A stretch of DNA of 64,000 bases from UBA1444 sp964521625 (GTDB lineage Bacteria > Bacillota > Negativicutes > UBA1444). The stretch is from positions 1-64,000 of the forward strand of contig CAZFSM010000009.1 in NCBI GenBank assembly GCA_964521625.1. Reading direction: 5' to 3'. The notes below the pieces were generated by a model. It was given only the letters and a program-made list of their open reading frames with translations. It was not told the origin of the DNA and ran no database searches. The stretch's first letter is position 1; every line of letters begins with the position of its first letter. Below, in pieces: positions 43,909-50,959 of the stretch. A program made the position numbers and the translations under genes.

Positions 43909-44586
43909 ATGAAAACTGTCCGCGACGATCTTCGCAAACTCAATAAATCTGCATCGCAAATTGCGCGTGAAACCGGGATGCTGTCGCAAACCGTCTCCGC
44001 GTTTTTGCGCGGTAAAGGGCTGACACGGAAACGATTTGATCAACTTTGTCGCTATCTTGGATACGATGATGCGCGTATCGACCGCGAATATTTTGCAGAC
44101 GATGACCGATCGGGGCAAACGGTCGGGCACTGGCTATTGTTGCATCCGCTCATCATTAACAGCAAAATCTACTACCGTTGTCGCTGCGTTTGCGGCAAAG
44201 AACGTAATGTGCAGGTTATTTACTTGCTCCACGGCAAGAGCCTGAGCTGCGGCTGTCGCCGGGCAGATCGTCACTCAGAGCGGCAAAAACTCGGAAAGAA
44301 AAACGGGATCGAGTTAATGCAGCAGATTCACACCGACGGTCTTTGCGCGACATACGACAAAACCGATGCAAACAAAAATAGTCAAAGCGGGGTTCGCGGG
44401 GTTTGCCCGCTTGGCAATAAATGGCGGGCCTCGATCACGGCGGCGGGAAAATATTATCATCTTGGCACTTTTGAAAACATTGACGATGCAATCGCGGCCA
44501 GAAAAACTGCCGAAGATCAGTTGCATGGTCCGCTGGCGGAAAAAGTTAAAACAATAAAAGAAGCCATCACTGGCCGCAAAATCTGA
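43909..44586 (+). CDS. HTH - zinc motif - AP2-domain DNA-binding protein
   Basis: A 225-residue predicted DNA-binding protein made of three modules. Residues 1-50 form a Cro/XRE-like helix-turn-helix (SASQIARETGMLSQTVSAFLRG). Residues about 88-120 have four cysteines (CRCVCGKERNV, then LSCGC), a zinc module often attached to phage AP2/HNH proteins. Residues about 155-205 form an AP2/ERF-like domain (SGVRGVCPLGNKWRASITAAGKY, then LGTFENIDDAIAAR). No HNH nuclease is present, so it is probably a regulator rather than a homing enzyme. It may recognise the TTGATC motifs of this cassette; that link is inference. Confidence 0.82.
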   Translation: MKTVRDDLRKLNKSASQIARETGMLSQTVSAFLRGKGLTRKRFDQLCRYLGYDDARIDREYFADDDRSGQTVGHWLLLHPLIINSKIYYRCRCVCGKERNVQVIYLLHGKSLSCGCRRADRHSERQKLGKKNGIELMQQIHTDGLCATYDKTDANKNSQSGVRGVCPLGNKWRASITAAGKYYHLGTFENIDDAIAARKTAEDQLHGPLAEKVKTIKEAITGRKI

Positions 44587-44593
44587 AAACGAC

Positions 44594-44620
44594 TTGATCT
44601 TTTCCCATTTTGACTTGATC
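44594..44620 (+). repeat. Paired GACTTGATCTTTT motif
   Basis: TTGATC at 44594-44599 and 44615-44620, 21 bp apart (two helical turns), each within ACTTGATCTTTT. It lies between the AP2 gene and the next gene, just ahead of its ribosome binding site. Confidence 0.7.
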
Positions 44621-44651
44621 TTTTTTACACAAAATTTAAGGAGGAATTACC

Positions 44652-45014
44652 ATGCCGTCAAAAACAATCTGGATGAACCCGCCACTTGAAAAACTCAATG
44701 CATCTTTGAACGATGCATCTTCCCCTGCCGACCGAAGAAAAGGCCAATTCTCGCAACGCCTAGGCGATATCGTCGAGCGTTATGACGCGATCCTGAAAAA
44801 CACAGCGGCGCCCGAACTGACAGCCGATGAAAAAATGGTTCTTGGCGTCGCGTTCGGCAGCGGCAATGTCAGCCCTGTGTCGATCCGGCACATGGGCGAC
44901 TCGATCATCGACACCGGCGCTGCGCCGCATGAACAACTCAAAGCGCTGGCCGACAAGGCAAACACCTGGACGGCGGCAGAAAAGATTGCTGCCATTGAAA
45001 GCCTGGGGCTGTAA
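44652..45014 (+). CDS. Hypothetical protein
   Basis: Last gene of the plus-strand cassette; 120 residues, soluble and mostly helical, with AAGGAGG 8 bases before the ATG. It reads as a three- or four-helix protein (FSQRLGDIVERYDAIL, DEKMVLGVAFGSG, SIRHMGDSIIDTG, EKIAAIESLGL). No family recognised. It is flanked on both sides by paired TTGATC motifs and closed by a terminator. Confidence 0.7.
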   Translation: MPSKTIWMNPPLEKLNASLNDASSPADRRKGQFSQRLGDIVERYDAILKNTAAPELTADEKMVLGVAFGSGNVSPVSIRHMGDSIIDTGAAPHEQLKALADKANTWTAAEKIAAIESLGL

Positions 45015-45026
45015 ACCCAAAATGAC

Positions 45027-45055
45027 TTGATCTTTTTTTTGAAATTGACTTGATC
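45027..45055 (+). repeat. Paired GACTTGATCTTTT motif
   Basis: TTGATC at 45027-45032 and 45050-45055, 23 bp apart, same extended form as the pair at 44594. It sits after the last cassette gene and before the terminator, so it is not a simple promoter element. Confidence 0.7.
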
Positions 45056-45067
45056 TTTTCCGCAGAG

Positions 45068-45097
45068 AAAAACCCCGGTATTACGCCGGGGTTTTTT
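45068..45097. terminator. Bidirectional terminator between cassette and early region
   Basis: CCCCGG / CCGGGG stem (45073-45078, 45086-45091) flanked by A5 on the left and T6 on the right. It stops plus-strand cassette transcription and minus-strand transcription from 45117. Confidence 0.85.
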
Positions 45098-45116
45098 GTT
45101 GAAACTGAATTGTTTT

Positions 45117-45728
45117 TTATTCCACCAGGATAATGCCGGTCCCCTCATCCTGTCGGCACGGAAAAATGATGTTGCGAACCTTCCACTGTGCCCGTGCGCA
45201 AATTCGAATTGCTGTTGTGCGGCCGTATCCGTATTCCTCGAACTCTTCCCACTTAAGCCCTCGCGGATGCTCCCCGATAAGCAGTCTCCCGCAACCGTCC
45301 CGGATAACTTCGTCCCTGTTCTGTTTTCGAGGCGGGCAAGGCGAGAAGCACGTTTCTTTCCCCCAGAATCTCAGGCTAAGCACTTCAAATTCTTCCTTGG
45401 TCAGTGTCGCTAGTGCGTAATCCATTTTATGCAGGATTTGCTCCAACTGATCCAGCACCCGATTCACGCGATACAAGTCTTTTTGGCACCGGTCAATTTG
45501 CTCATGGTACGCTTCCGGCTGCGTCATGGTTTCTGATGCCCGCGAAGTTTTTTCTTTGTACTGCACGATGGCGGCCGCCGGGTCCTGATCCAGCTGAAAG
45601 AACAAATCGTTTTGTTCCAAAATCGCCGAAGCGTATTTTGCCCGAAGTTCAGAGTAATCTCGCAGCATTTGCGCTGTCGCGGGATAATATTGATCCAGCT
45701 TTCTGCCTTTGTTAGTTGTAGTTATCAT
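45117..45728 (-). CDS. ArpU/RinA-like late transcription regulator
   Basis: A 203-residue protein. Its second half resembles sigma region 4 as found in ArpU/RinA phage activators: LEQILHKMDYALATLTKEEFEVLSLRFWGKE, then GLKWEEFEEYGYGRTTAIRICARAQWKVRNII, a helix-turn-helix followed by a basic helix. It is the last gene of the early transcript and lies upstream of the packaging genes, where such regulators switch on late genes. An unusual Cys-containing loop (CFSPCPPRKQ) is inserted before the HTH. Confidence 0.72.
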   Translation of the reverse strand: MITTTNKGRKLDQYYPATAQMLRDYSELRAKYASAILEQNDLFFQLDQDPAAAIVQYKEKTSRASETMTQPEAYHEQIDRCQKDLYRVNRVLDQLEQILHKMDYALATLTKEEFEVLSLRFWGKETCFSPCPPRKQNRDEVIRDGCGRLLIGEHPRGLKWEEFEEYGYGRTTAIRICARAQWKVRNIIFPCRQDEGTGIILVE

Positions 45729-45861
45729 GATGTTCCTCCCATATTTTATAAATCACTCCTACTGCCCATCCAACTGCCCAAAGTGTAACCCATAACGGGA
45801 AACCAACAATAGCCGTCATAATTGCCGCGCCCCTTCCAATTGTTACAATTACGCTATCCAT
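45712..45861 (-). CDS. Small membrane protein
   Basis: A 49-residue frame with one hydrophobic helix (TAIVGFPLWVTLWAVGWAVGVIYKI) and a short charged end. GGAGAGGG lies upstream of the ATG. It overlaps the genes on both sides by 8-17 bp, which supports it being real. Function unknown. Confidence 0.55.
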   Translation of the reverse strand: MDSVIVTIGRGAAIMTAIVGFPLWVTLWAVGWAVGVIYKIWEEHHDNYN

Positions 45862-46114
45862 CTGTTTCCCTCTCCTGAAAATACTTGTTTAATTCTTCGG
45901 CTGTCGCTTTACGAGTAACTACTGGTCCAGAAAGGCGCTTCTGCTTTTTAATAATATCTTCGGGGTTTCCTCTCAGTATTCCCACCGCTCGTCGACTGCA
46001 TTGACTTTTTCCTTCGTGCCTATACACCTTCACAGCAAGCGCGGCAACGGGTAAGCTGTCGTATTCCTGCGCAGCATTTTCTGCCGCGATTGTTTGTGGC
46101 GTTATTTTTTTCAC
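45854..46114 (-). CDS. Small basic phage protein, unknown
   Basis: An 86-residue protein. The GTG at 46114 overlaps the ASCH gene stop and has GGGAGGGA upstream. The N-terminus KKITPQTIAAENAAQEYDS is followed by a basic central part (QCSRRAVGILRGNPEDIIKKQKRL). No family recognised. Confidence 0.6.
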   Translation of the reverse strand: MKKITPQTIAAENAAQEYDSLPVAALAVKVYRHEGKSQCSRRAVGILRGNPEDIIKKQKRLSGPVVTRKATAEELNKYFQERETDG

Positions 46115-46647
46115 GGCTCCCTCCCCGGCACATCCTGCATCTCCGGCATATCCCAGTTCCATAGCCGCTGCATTCCTTTTGCCGGTACCGGCTCAATCAT
46201 CCGAACGTTTTCGAGCATCCATGCATAGCGGCCCGGGGTGTAGTCACCGAAAGCGAGTTCATTGCCATTCACATAGTGATTATTAACCAATCTGGCAAAC
46301 GGCTTGTCTGTTCGACCCAGCATTCCCAGAATCAGCGGGCTATAAATGTGCTTTTCAACCTCCACGCAATCAACTAAATCCGCTATGGCGATAACACATC
46401 CATGGTTCCATTGAGTCACGGCCATTCTGATCGCAGGATCACTTGTTTTGCACAGCCTTGCCAGCGGAGCCAATGCCGAACGGAATGGCTCTTCGTGTGT
46501 AATGAATTCCCGAAGATACTTATCATTCATCCCCGCGTGAATCGCCAGCGGCCCACGGTACTTTGTCGCCCATGATCTGGTTTCAATTTTCTTCGCCCCG
46601 CAGGCTATTAAACTGGCCCACGGCTGCAGTATTGTCAATGCTTTCAT
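46111..46647 (-). CDS. ASCH domain protein
   Basis: A 178-residue protein with the ASCH fold, a PUA-like beta-barrel that binds RNA or modified nucleotides. The N-terminal motif MKALTILQPWASLIACGAKKIETRSWATKYRGPLAIHAG is diagnostic, and AFGDYTPGRYAWMLENV matches the C-terminal part. Phage ASCH proteins are small accessory proteins, possibly in RNA or modified-base handling. It overlaps both neighbours by 4 bp. Confidence 0.85.
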   Translation of the reverse strand: MKALTILQPWASLIACGAKKIETRSWATKYRGPLAIHAGMNDKYLREFITHEEPFRSALAPLARLCKTSDPAIRMAVTQWNHGCVIAIADLVDCVEVEKHIYSPLILGMLGRTDKPFARLVNNHYVNGNELAFGDYTPGRYAWMLENVRMIEPVPAKGMQRLWNWDMPEMQDVPGREP

Positions 46648-47582
46648 TTCGCCTCATCCTCCGCTTTGATCTCCATCCAACCCCTGCACGCATCAGCCAG
46701 CATTTCCAGCGTCTCCGGTATTGTCTCGCCTTGGGTAATGCAACCCGGCATTGATGGGATTGATGCGGCATAGCCGCCTTCGGATGAGGGATGCAGTTTG
46801 ACGATGATTGATTTGTCGCTGGGGTCGATGCTGGGTATAGTAACACCGCTTTTCAGGGCTTGCTGTGGACCCATCATTGCCACATTTTTGGAGTTAGATT
46901 CACGAAGCAGGCGACACAGTTTATTCAGTTCCAGACACAGTTCCTTTCGGCGAGGGTAGTTGATATCGCACTTGACCTTATTGATCACCTTGCATACATC
47001 AATGATTGCCTGCTCATATGTTTCGTTCTTTTCCCGCATCCTGCGGTTTTCGTCGAGCAGGGCGGTACCAATGTTTGGCTTACCAATACAATTAAAATTA
47101 TCTCCCTCGCACTTGTCTGGCGTTGACAATTCACATTGGTTGCAAATGTGTAGCCGCATCGCCGCGCACTGTGCTTCTGCTTTAATAATCCTGTCACATT
47201 GATTAACAACAGTCCCCTCCGCTATTTCTGCCCTTTTTCGCCAGTAGTCTCCGTCCGTTTCCTCCCAGTTTGCTTCTGCCTGTCCTACTTCTCTGAGCTG
47301 TGCTTCGGCTTGCTCTTTAGCCAATCGCATGTCAACAAACTGTTGATTTGTGTACTGGTGGCCGTCTGGCGCGTGGCTTGACAAAATGGCTTCGGCTTGC
47401 TCGGCGCGTTGATTTGCGTTCACTAACTGCTGACGATGGTGATTAACTGAAGCACTCCATGTATCCGACTCGGTTTCCAGCTCCGCTACCCGCGCATTGG
47501 CGGCGGCGAGTTCCCCTGTCAATCGTTTGTTTTCATATTCCAGCAGCTTAATCATTTCATTTTCAGCGTCTTCAAATCCCAT
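46644..47582 (-). CDS. Coiled-coil / Cys-cluster protein with C-terminal HicB-like domain
   Basis: A 312-residue three-part protein. Residues 1-130 are a coiled coil (LLEYENKRLTGELAAANARVAELE). Residues about 145-180 hold a cysteine cluster (CNQCELSTPDKCEGDNFNC). Residues about 245-305 form a HicB-like antitoxin domain (SSEGGYAASIPSMPGCITQGETIPETLEMLADACRGWME). No HicA toxin is next to it. A second HicB-like fusion occurs at 50588. In phages such orphan HicB modules may act as binding domains or antidotes. Confidence 0.75.
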   Translation of the reverse strand: MGFEDAENEMIKLLEYENKRLTGELAAANARVAELETESDTWSASVNHHRQQLVNANQRAEQAEAILSSHAPDGHQYTNQQFVDMRLAKEQAEAQLREVGQAEANWEETDGDYWRKRAEIAEGTVVNQCDRIIKAEAQCAAMRLHICNQCELSTPDKCEGDNFNCIGKPNIGTALLDENRRMREKNETYEQAIIDVCKVINKVKCDINYPRRKELCLELNKLCRLLRESNSKNVAMMGPQQALKSGVTIPSIDPSDKSIIVKLHPSSEGGYAASIPSMPGCITQGETIPETLEMLADACRGWMEIKAEDEAK

Positions 47583-47594
47583 TATTGCGCCCCC

Positions 47595-47807
47595 TTATTC
47601 GCTATCGCGCTGTTTGTACAATGGACTCAAATCGCTCCACTCATCGCAGGCTTCGTACCGATGGACTGACAATACCGGGAACAGCGGACTTTTCGATTCG
47701 CAACACCTTCGTGCTATTAAGTCCCAACTTCTACAAGACCCACAACGTCGCGCGGCGTTTAATTCTAGCGATATTTCTTTCGGTCTTTGTTTTTCATTTG
47801 TGTTCAT
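47595..47807 (-). CDS. Small Cys-rich protein, unknown
   Basis: A 70-residue protein with a probable zinc site (RRCGSCRSWDLIARRCC, later EACDEW). The second ATG (47807) has GGAAGG 7 bases upstream and overlaps the stop of the preceding gene. Single zinc-ribbon proteins of this kind are common in phage early regions; no function assigned. Confidence 0.6.
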   Translation of the reverse strand: MNTNEKQRPKEISLELNAARRCGSCRSWDLIARRCCESKSPLFPVLSVHRYEACDEWSDLSPLYKQRDSE

Positions 47808-48796
47808 CATTGCACCTTCCACATCGCAAACACGACCAAGCTTTCCTGCTCCGTGATCGGCACAAACTCCGCCCCAGCTCCTACTTTGCCAATCAAGTTG
47901 CTGATAGCAGCCGCGCATGAAATATTGATGCGGTTGTCATCATGGGATAGCTTTACGCCGTGATCGCTTTTTATGACAGCAATTTGCTTGCAGTCAGGTC
48001 GAACTTTGATTTTGCAACGGGACCAACCGTCAAACAGTTTTGTGACCTTGGCTCCGATATATATTTTTGATTTGCCGACAACCAGCACTTTCGACTTATC
48101 AACGTGCGAATCGCCGTATTCATCCCAGCCGGAGAAGTCGACAGCTTTGGAATCTGCCGATTCTTCCGTGCTAGCCAAAAACGCTTCGACATTTTCGCGG
48201 ACTCCCTTCGCAATTTGTTCCGCTACCGCTTGCACCGCGACTTCTGTCGCAAAATTCGGTCCCGGCATTGGCCCGGTTCCGTTTATGCACGCCTCAATTT
48301 TGTCATTTTTGATTTCATTAACACGTTGTTCCGCCAGTTGCGGATCGAGAGTGATTCCCATAGCAGCATTTTTCGCCATCATTTCGATTGTTTGAGATGC
48401 CGGGTTGCTGACAACAACAATCTTTGGTAGTTTTCCCGCCGGCGTTTGTGATAGGCGGCTTGTTTTCCCGGCCTGTTTTCCACCAAACTCCAAATATTGC
48501 GATTGTGGAGCCGGGCTGATCGTAGCATCCACCGGCTTTTCTTTCGGCGCTGGCCCTTTCGGTGTCGTGATGCCAAGATCACTTTTCATTTTTGACCATA
48601 CACCAGGCATACCGTAAAACAGTTCCCTGATATCGTTATCTCTTAACCCATGGTCACGCAGGCGAGTATATATTTCAGCCGTCAAATCCTCTGGGCGTCG
48701 ACGCATTACCAAAAATACCGTGCTCATTCCCTCAATCACTTTCCATGGCAGCGCCAGTTTCGTTCTAAGCGCTTCCTCTATGCTGATTTTTGCCAT
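47807..48796 (-). CDS. Hypothetical phage early protein
   Basis: A 329-residue soluble protein. The N-terminal 70 residues are helical (MSTVFLVMRRRPEDLTAEIYTRL, then IRELFYGMPGVWSKMKSDLGI) and may bind DNA. A Pro/Lys-rich linker (about 75-125) is followed by a helical centre and a beta-rich C-terminus (KIYIGAKVTKLFDGWSRCKIKV). No family recognised. It is one of the larger unassigned proteins of the early region. Confidence 0.65.
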   Translation of the reverse strand: MAKISIEEALRTKLALPWKVIEGMSTVFLVMRRRPEDLTAEIYTRLRDHGLRDNDIRELFYGMPGVWSKMKSDLGITTPKGPAPKEKPVDATISPAPQSQYLEFGGKQAGKTSRLSQTPAGKLPKIVVVSNPASQTIEMMAKNAAMGITLDPQLAEQRVNEIKNDKIEACINGTGPMPGPNFATEVAVQAVAEQIAKGVRENVEAFLASTEESADSKAVDFSGWDEYGDSHVDKSKVLVVGKSKIYIGAKVTKLFDGWSRCKIKVRPDCKQIAVIKSDHGVKLSHDDNRINISCAAAISNLIGKVGAGAEFVPITEQESLVVFAMWKVQ

Positions 48797-48813
48797 TATA
48801 TTTTTGCTCCTTT

Positions 48814-49071
48814 CTATGTCTGTTTTTCTTTTGGTGGTTTGCGATAAAACTGTTCAGGTGAACTGAGGTCGATTTCTCTTAGTTCAGCGCTGACAATGTT
48901 GTTTATCTTTTGCGCATGCTCGTACATGAGATTCGTGAGCAGCGATAAAGCATCGTAATAGGACTCCCCTGAAGATGGCCCGTAGAAAATCGCGTCTTGG
49001 ATTGCGTTGGCCGTAGCCGCAATTTGCTTTGCTTCTACTCCGAGGTTCTCGATTTCGTGCCTGTTAATCAT
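48814..49071 (-). CDS. Small helical protein, unknown
   Basis: An 85-residue soluble, helical protein (EIENLGVEAKQIAATANAIQDAI). The ATG at 49071 follows GGGGGTG. It is the first minus-strand gene left of the divergent control region at 49106-49161, so it may be controlled by the ribbon-helix-helix protein on the other side. Confidence 0.62.
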   Translation of the reverse strand: MINRHEIENLGVEAKQIAATANAIQDAIFYGPSSGESYYDALSLLTNLMYEHAQKINNIVSAELREIDLSSPEQFYRKPPKEKQT

Positions 49072-49105
49072 AAATACACCCCCTGTAGTCAACTAGTGTG
49101 CCGAG

Positions 49106-49161
49106 TGCTAACACTTTGTTGCTATTTTCTTCTTCGGCATTTTGTTAGCATAATGTTAGCA
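49106..49161. promoter_or_regulatory. Divergent operator with TGTTAGCA half-sites
   Basis: Three half-sites: TGCTAACA (49106-49113, inverted) and TGTTAGCA at 49143-49150 and 49154-49161 (11-bp period). They lie between divergently transcribed 48814-49071 and the RHH gene at 49184, and suit a dimeric ribbon-helix-helix repressor. Confidence 0.6.
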
Positions 49162-49183
49162 AAAACTGTCAGGGGTGTTTATT

Positions 49184-49363
49184 TTGGCAACCGACAAGAT
49201 TCAGACCGGTCTACGGCTTGATGCGGATATTTTGGGCAAGGTCAAGGTTATCGCTAAACGAAACAAGCGGTCTTTGAATTCACAAATTGAGTTTGTCGTT
49301 CAAGAGTATGTTCGGGAATACGAGCATAAAAACGGGACGGTTGAGATTGTCACTGAAGAATAG
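49184..49363 (+). CDS. Arc-type ribbon-helix-helix DNA-binding protein
   Basis: A 59-residue repressor-like protein. The strand segment TGLRLDADILGKVKVIAKRN and helices RSLNSQIEFVVQEYVREYE match Arc/RHH regulators that act as dimers of dimers. The start is TTG with AGGGGTG 7 bases upstream. It is transcribed on the plus strand away from the early operon and closed by its own terminator; it most likely controls the divergent operator in front of it. Confidence 0.8.
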   Translation: MATDKIQTGLRLDADILGKVKVIAKRNKRSLNSQIEFVVQEYVREYEHKNGTVEIVTEE

Positions 49364-49367
49364 ATGA

Positions 49368-49574
49368 TCATCTGGGATCTACGGCGGCGGAAGTCGCCGT
49401 TTTTTGTTGTTCGAGTGCGGTCCCCTTCTCTGCACAATTGTGCTCGACTCCTTGTTTTACCGCCCACCAATTGCCGCACTTCTTGCACATCCACGACATT
49501 TGGCCCCAGCAACTCGCTAATACAAGACCGTTTTCGCAGCAACAGCAATATCTGCCGCGTGCTTTTTCCTCCAC
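49368..49574 (-). CDS. Small Cys-rich zinc-ribbon-like protein
   Basis: A 68-residue frame with C-C-C-C near the N-terminus (RYCCCCENG) and MCKKCGNWW further on, a plausible zinc ribbon. The start is GTG 3 bp after the preceding stop. Its end overlaps the plus-strand terminator, which costs confidence. Confidence 0.45.
   Translation of the reverse strand: MEEKARGRYCCCCENGLVLASCWGQMSWMCKKCGNWWAVKQGVEHNCAEKGTALEQQKTATSAAVDPR
49381..49405 (+). terminator. Terminator of the RHH gene
   Basis: ACGGCGGC / GTCGCCGT stem (49381-49388, 49393-49400) with GGAA loop and T6, 18 bp after the RHH stop. Confidence 0.8.
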
Positions 49575-49577
49575 GCC

Positions 49578-49895
49578 TTAATCCAACTTGCCATCGTCAG
49601 CCTCGCTTTCCAGCCATTGACGCACACACGGCTCGCAACCAGCTTCCACATAATTTTCAGGACACATGCCGCGAACGATACAGTCGGTGTTTGCGATTTT
49701 TTTAATTGCCTTCCCCAGCAGCCGTTCCTGTCGCTCGATCAAGGCGGCCTGCTGCTCGATCATATCTGCGTATCTCGGCGCATCAATCCACATCACATGC
49801 GCTTTCGTTTTGTAATTATGTCGCAACTTTTCAACGGCTCTTTTGCTGTCAACGATTTCATCATCGTCCATCCATATCGCCTGCTTACTGTCCAC
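49578..49895 (-). CDS. Hypothetical phage protein
   Basis: A 105-residue protein. The GTG at 49895 follows GGAGG by 7 bases. The sequence is helical and charged (AVEKLRHNYKTKAHVMW, then MIEQQAALIERQERLLGKAI), with a C-terminal four-cysteine cluster (CIVRGMCPENYVEAGCEPC) likely to bind zinc. Confidence 0.62.
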   Translation of the reverse strand: MDSKQAIWMDDDEIVDSKRAVEKLRHNYKTKAHVMWIDAPRYADMIEQQAALIERQERLLGKAIKKIANTDCIVRGMCPENYVEAGCEPCVRQWLESEADDGKLD

Positions 49896-50118
49896 CCAAA
49901 CGCCTCCTTGCAGTACACCCACCTTTCATTACCGGATCACAAAACGGACACAGCGCCCCGAAATTCATCGCAAAACAGCGATTTTGCAAAATATCCTTTT
50001 CATACTTCAGCTGCCTGATTTCTTCGAACTGCTTTTTAATCGTCGTTTCCTGCGCCTCGGCTCTTTGGGTTGCATCGGTTTCAAGTTGCTGTTTCAGTTC
50101 ATGCAGTTTCAGTTTCAT
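49885..50118 (-). CDS. Small coiled-coil protein with Cys cluster
   Basis: A 77-residue protein: a coiled coil over residues 1-45 (LHELKQQLETDATQRAEAQE) and a C-terminal CPFC...GGC motif. It is layered like its neighbour at 49578 (helix plus cysteines). It overlaps both adjacent genes by a few bases. Confidence 0.58.
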   Translation of the reverse strand: MKLKLHELKQQLETDATQRAEAQETTIKKQFEEIRQLKYEKDILQNRCFAMNFGALCPFCDPVMKGGCTARRRLGGQ

Positions 50119-50591
50119 TTTCCCGCCTCCTGCAGCATCGGCAACATTGCCGGCATTTTTCCGGTCAGATATGCCTCGCGGATCTGCGGCTGCATCAGCT
50201 GCCCTACCGTTTGACCGTTCGGCAGAATCGTGTGCGCTTCAAACGCTTCTTCAAAAGTCACGATGCCGGATTCGACTGCTTCCAACGTGGCCTTGACGTA
50301 TAGCGCCAGTGCACGCCATTTCTGTTTGCATGCTTGCTCCCATGCAGCCATTGCCTGCACTGGTGAACGCAATGTGCCGCGCTCCGGAGTGTGGGTAAAT
50401 TCGCGGCTCTTTTTGTCAGGCAGCGGCAGTAAAAATCTGACGTGCCGACCGTTGGCGACAAATCCGATCATGGCCGCATCGCCTTCCCAACCATATGCAA
50501 ATTTTGCGGCGCCGTACCTAACGAGCGTCTTTTCTATTTCCGACCGTGACCGATCTGCCGGGACATCGGTATTGGCTGCGTACTTAGTCAT
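50115..50591 (-). CDS. Hypothetical phage early protein
   Basis: A 158-residue protein; ATG at 50591 with GGAG upstream. The middle contains a beta segment (DAAMIGFVANGRHVRFLLPLP) and a helical region with WEQACKQKWRALALYVKATLEAVESGI, a pattern I have seen in many phage early regions without known function. The start overlaps the stop of the HicB-DUF551 gene (ATGA). Confidence 0.68.
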   Translation of the reverse strand: MTKYAANTDVPADRSRSEIEKTLVRYGAAKFAYGWEGDAAMIGFVANGRHVRFLLPLPDKKSREFTHTPERGTLRSPVQAMAAWEQACKQKWRALALYVKATLEAVESGIVTFEEAFEAHTILPNGQTVGQLMQPQIREAYLTGKMPAMLPMLQEAGK

Positions 50592-50959
50592 GTTTTCTCC
50601 TTCGGCGGCGCGGGCATCGGCATCCATTGAGTTGCTCCATGTGGCAATCTTCCCATATTCGCATAAACAAAATTCGTATAGCGGAACGGCTCCGGACTAT
50701 ACCATTCGGTTTTACACCATAAATCAACGGTTTGCCCTTCTTCTGGCACTGTCTCATCAAAACTGATCCACGGATTCGTCGCCACTTCCACCCAGCCCCG
50801 CAGCGCATCTTTCAGCATCGCCCGACACTCTGCCACCGTTTCGCCCTGAGTGATGCAGCCTGGCACTTCGGGGATATGGCCGACATAGCCGCCCTCGGCT
50901 GACGGGGTGATGATTCCGATGTTGCCCGATATGGTTCTGTCTATGTGATTGCCGCGCAT
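50588..50959 (-). CDS. HicB-like domain fused to DUF551
   Basis: A 123-residue protein. Residues 10-60 are HicB-like (SAEGGYVGHIPEVPGCITQGETVAECRAMLKDALRGW). Residues 65-118 match DUF551: WISFDETVPEEGQTVDLWC, then GATQWMPMPAPP. DUF551 occurs in many phages and is of unknown function. No HicA toxin is nearby. The HicB part is clearly related to that of the protein at 46644, so the module has been duplicated or acquired twice. Confidence 0.8.
   Translation of the reverse strand: MRGNHIDRTISGNIGIITPSAEGGYVGHIPEVPGCITQGETVAECRAMLKDALRGWVEVATNPWISFDETVPEEGQTVDLWCKTEWYSPEPFRYTNFVYANMGRLPHGATQWMPMPAPPKEKT

Noticed and set aside
47595..47918. Longer 107-residue reading of the Cys-rich protein starting at 47918
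   Set aside because: It would overlap the preceding gene by 112 bp; the ATG pair at 47807-47810 has a good ribosome binding site and classic stop/start overlap.
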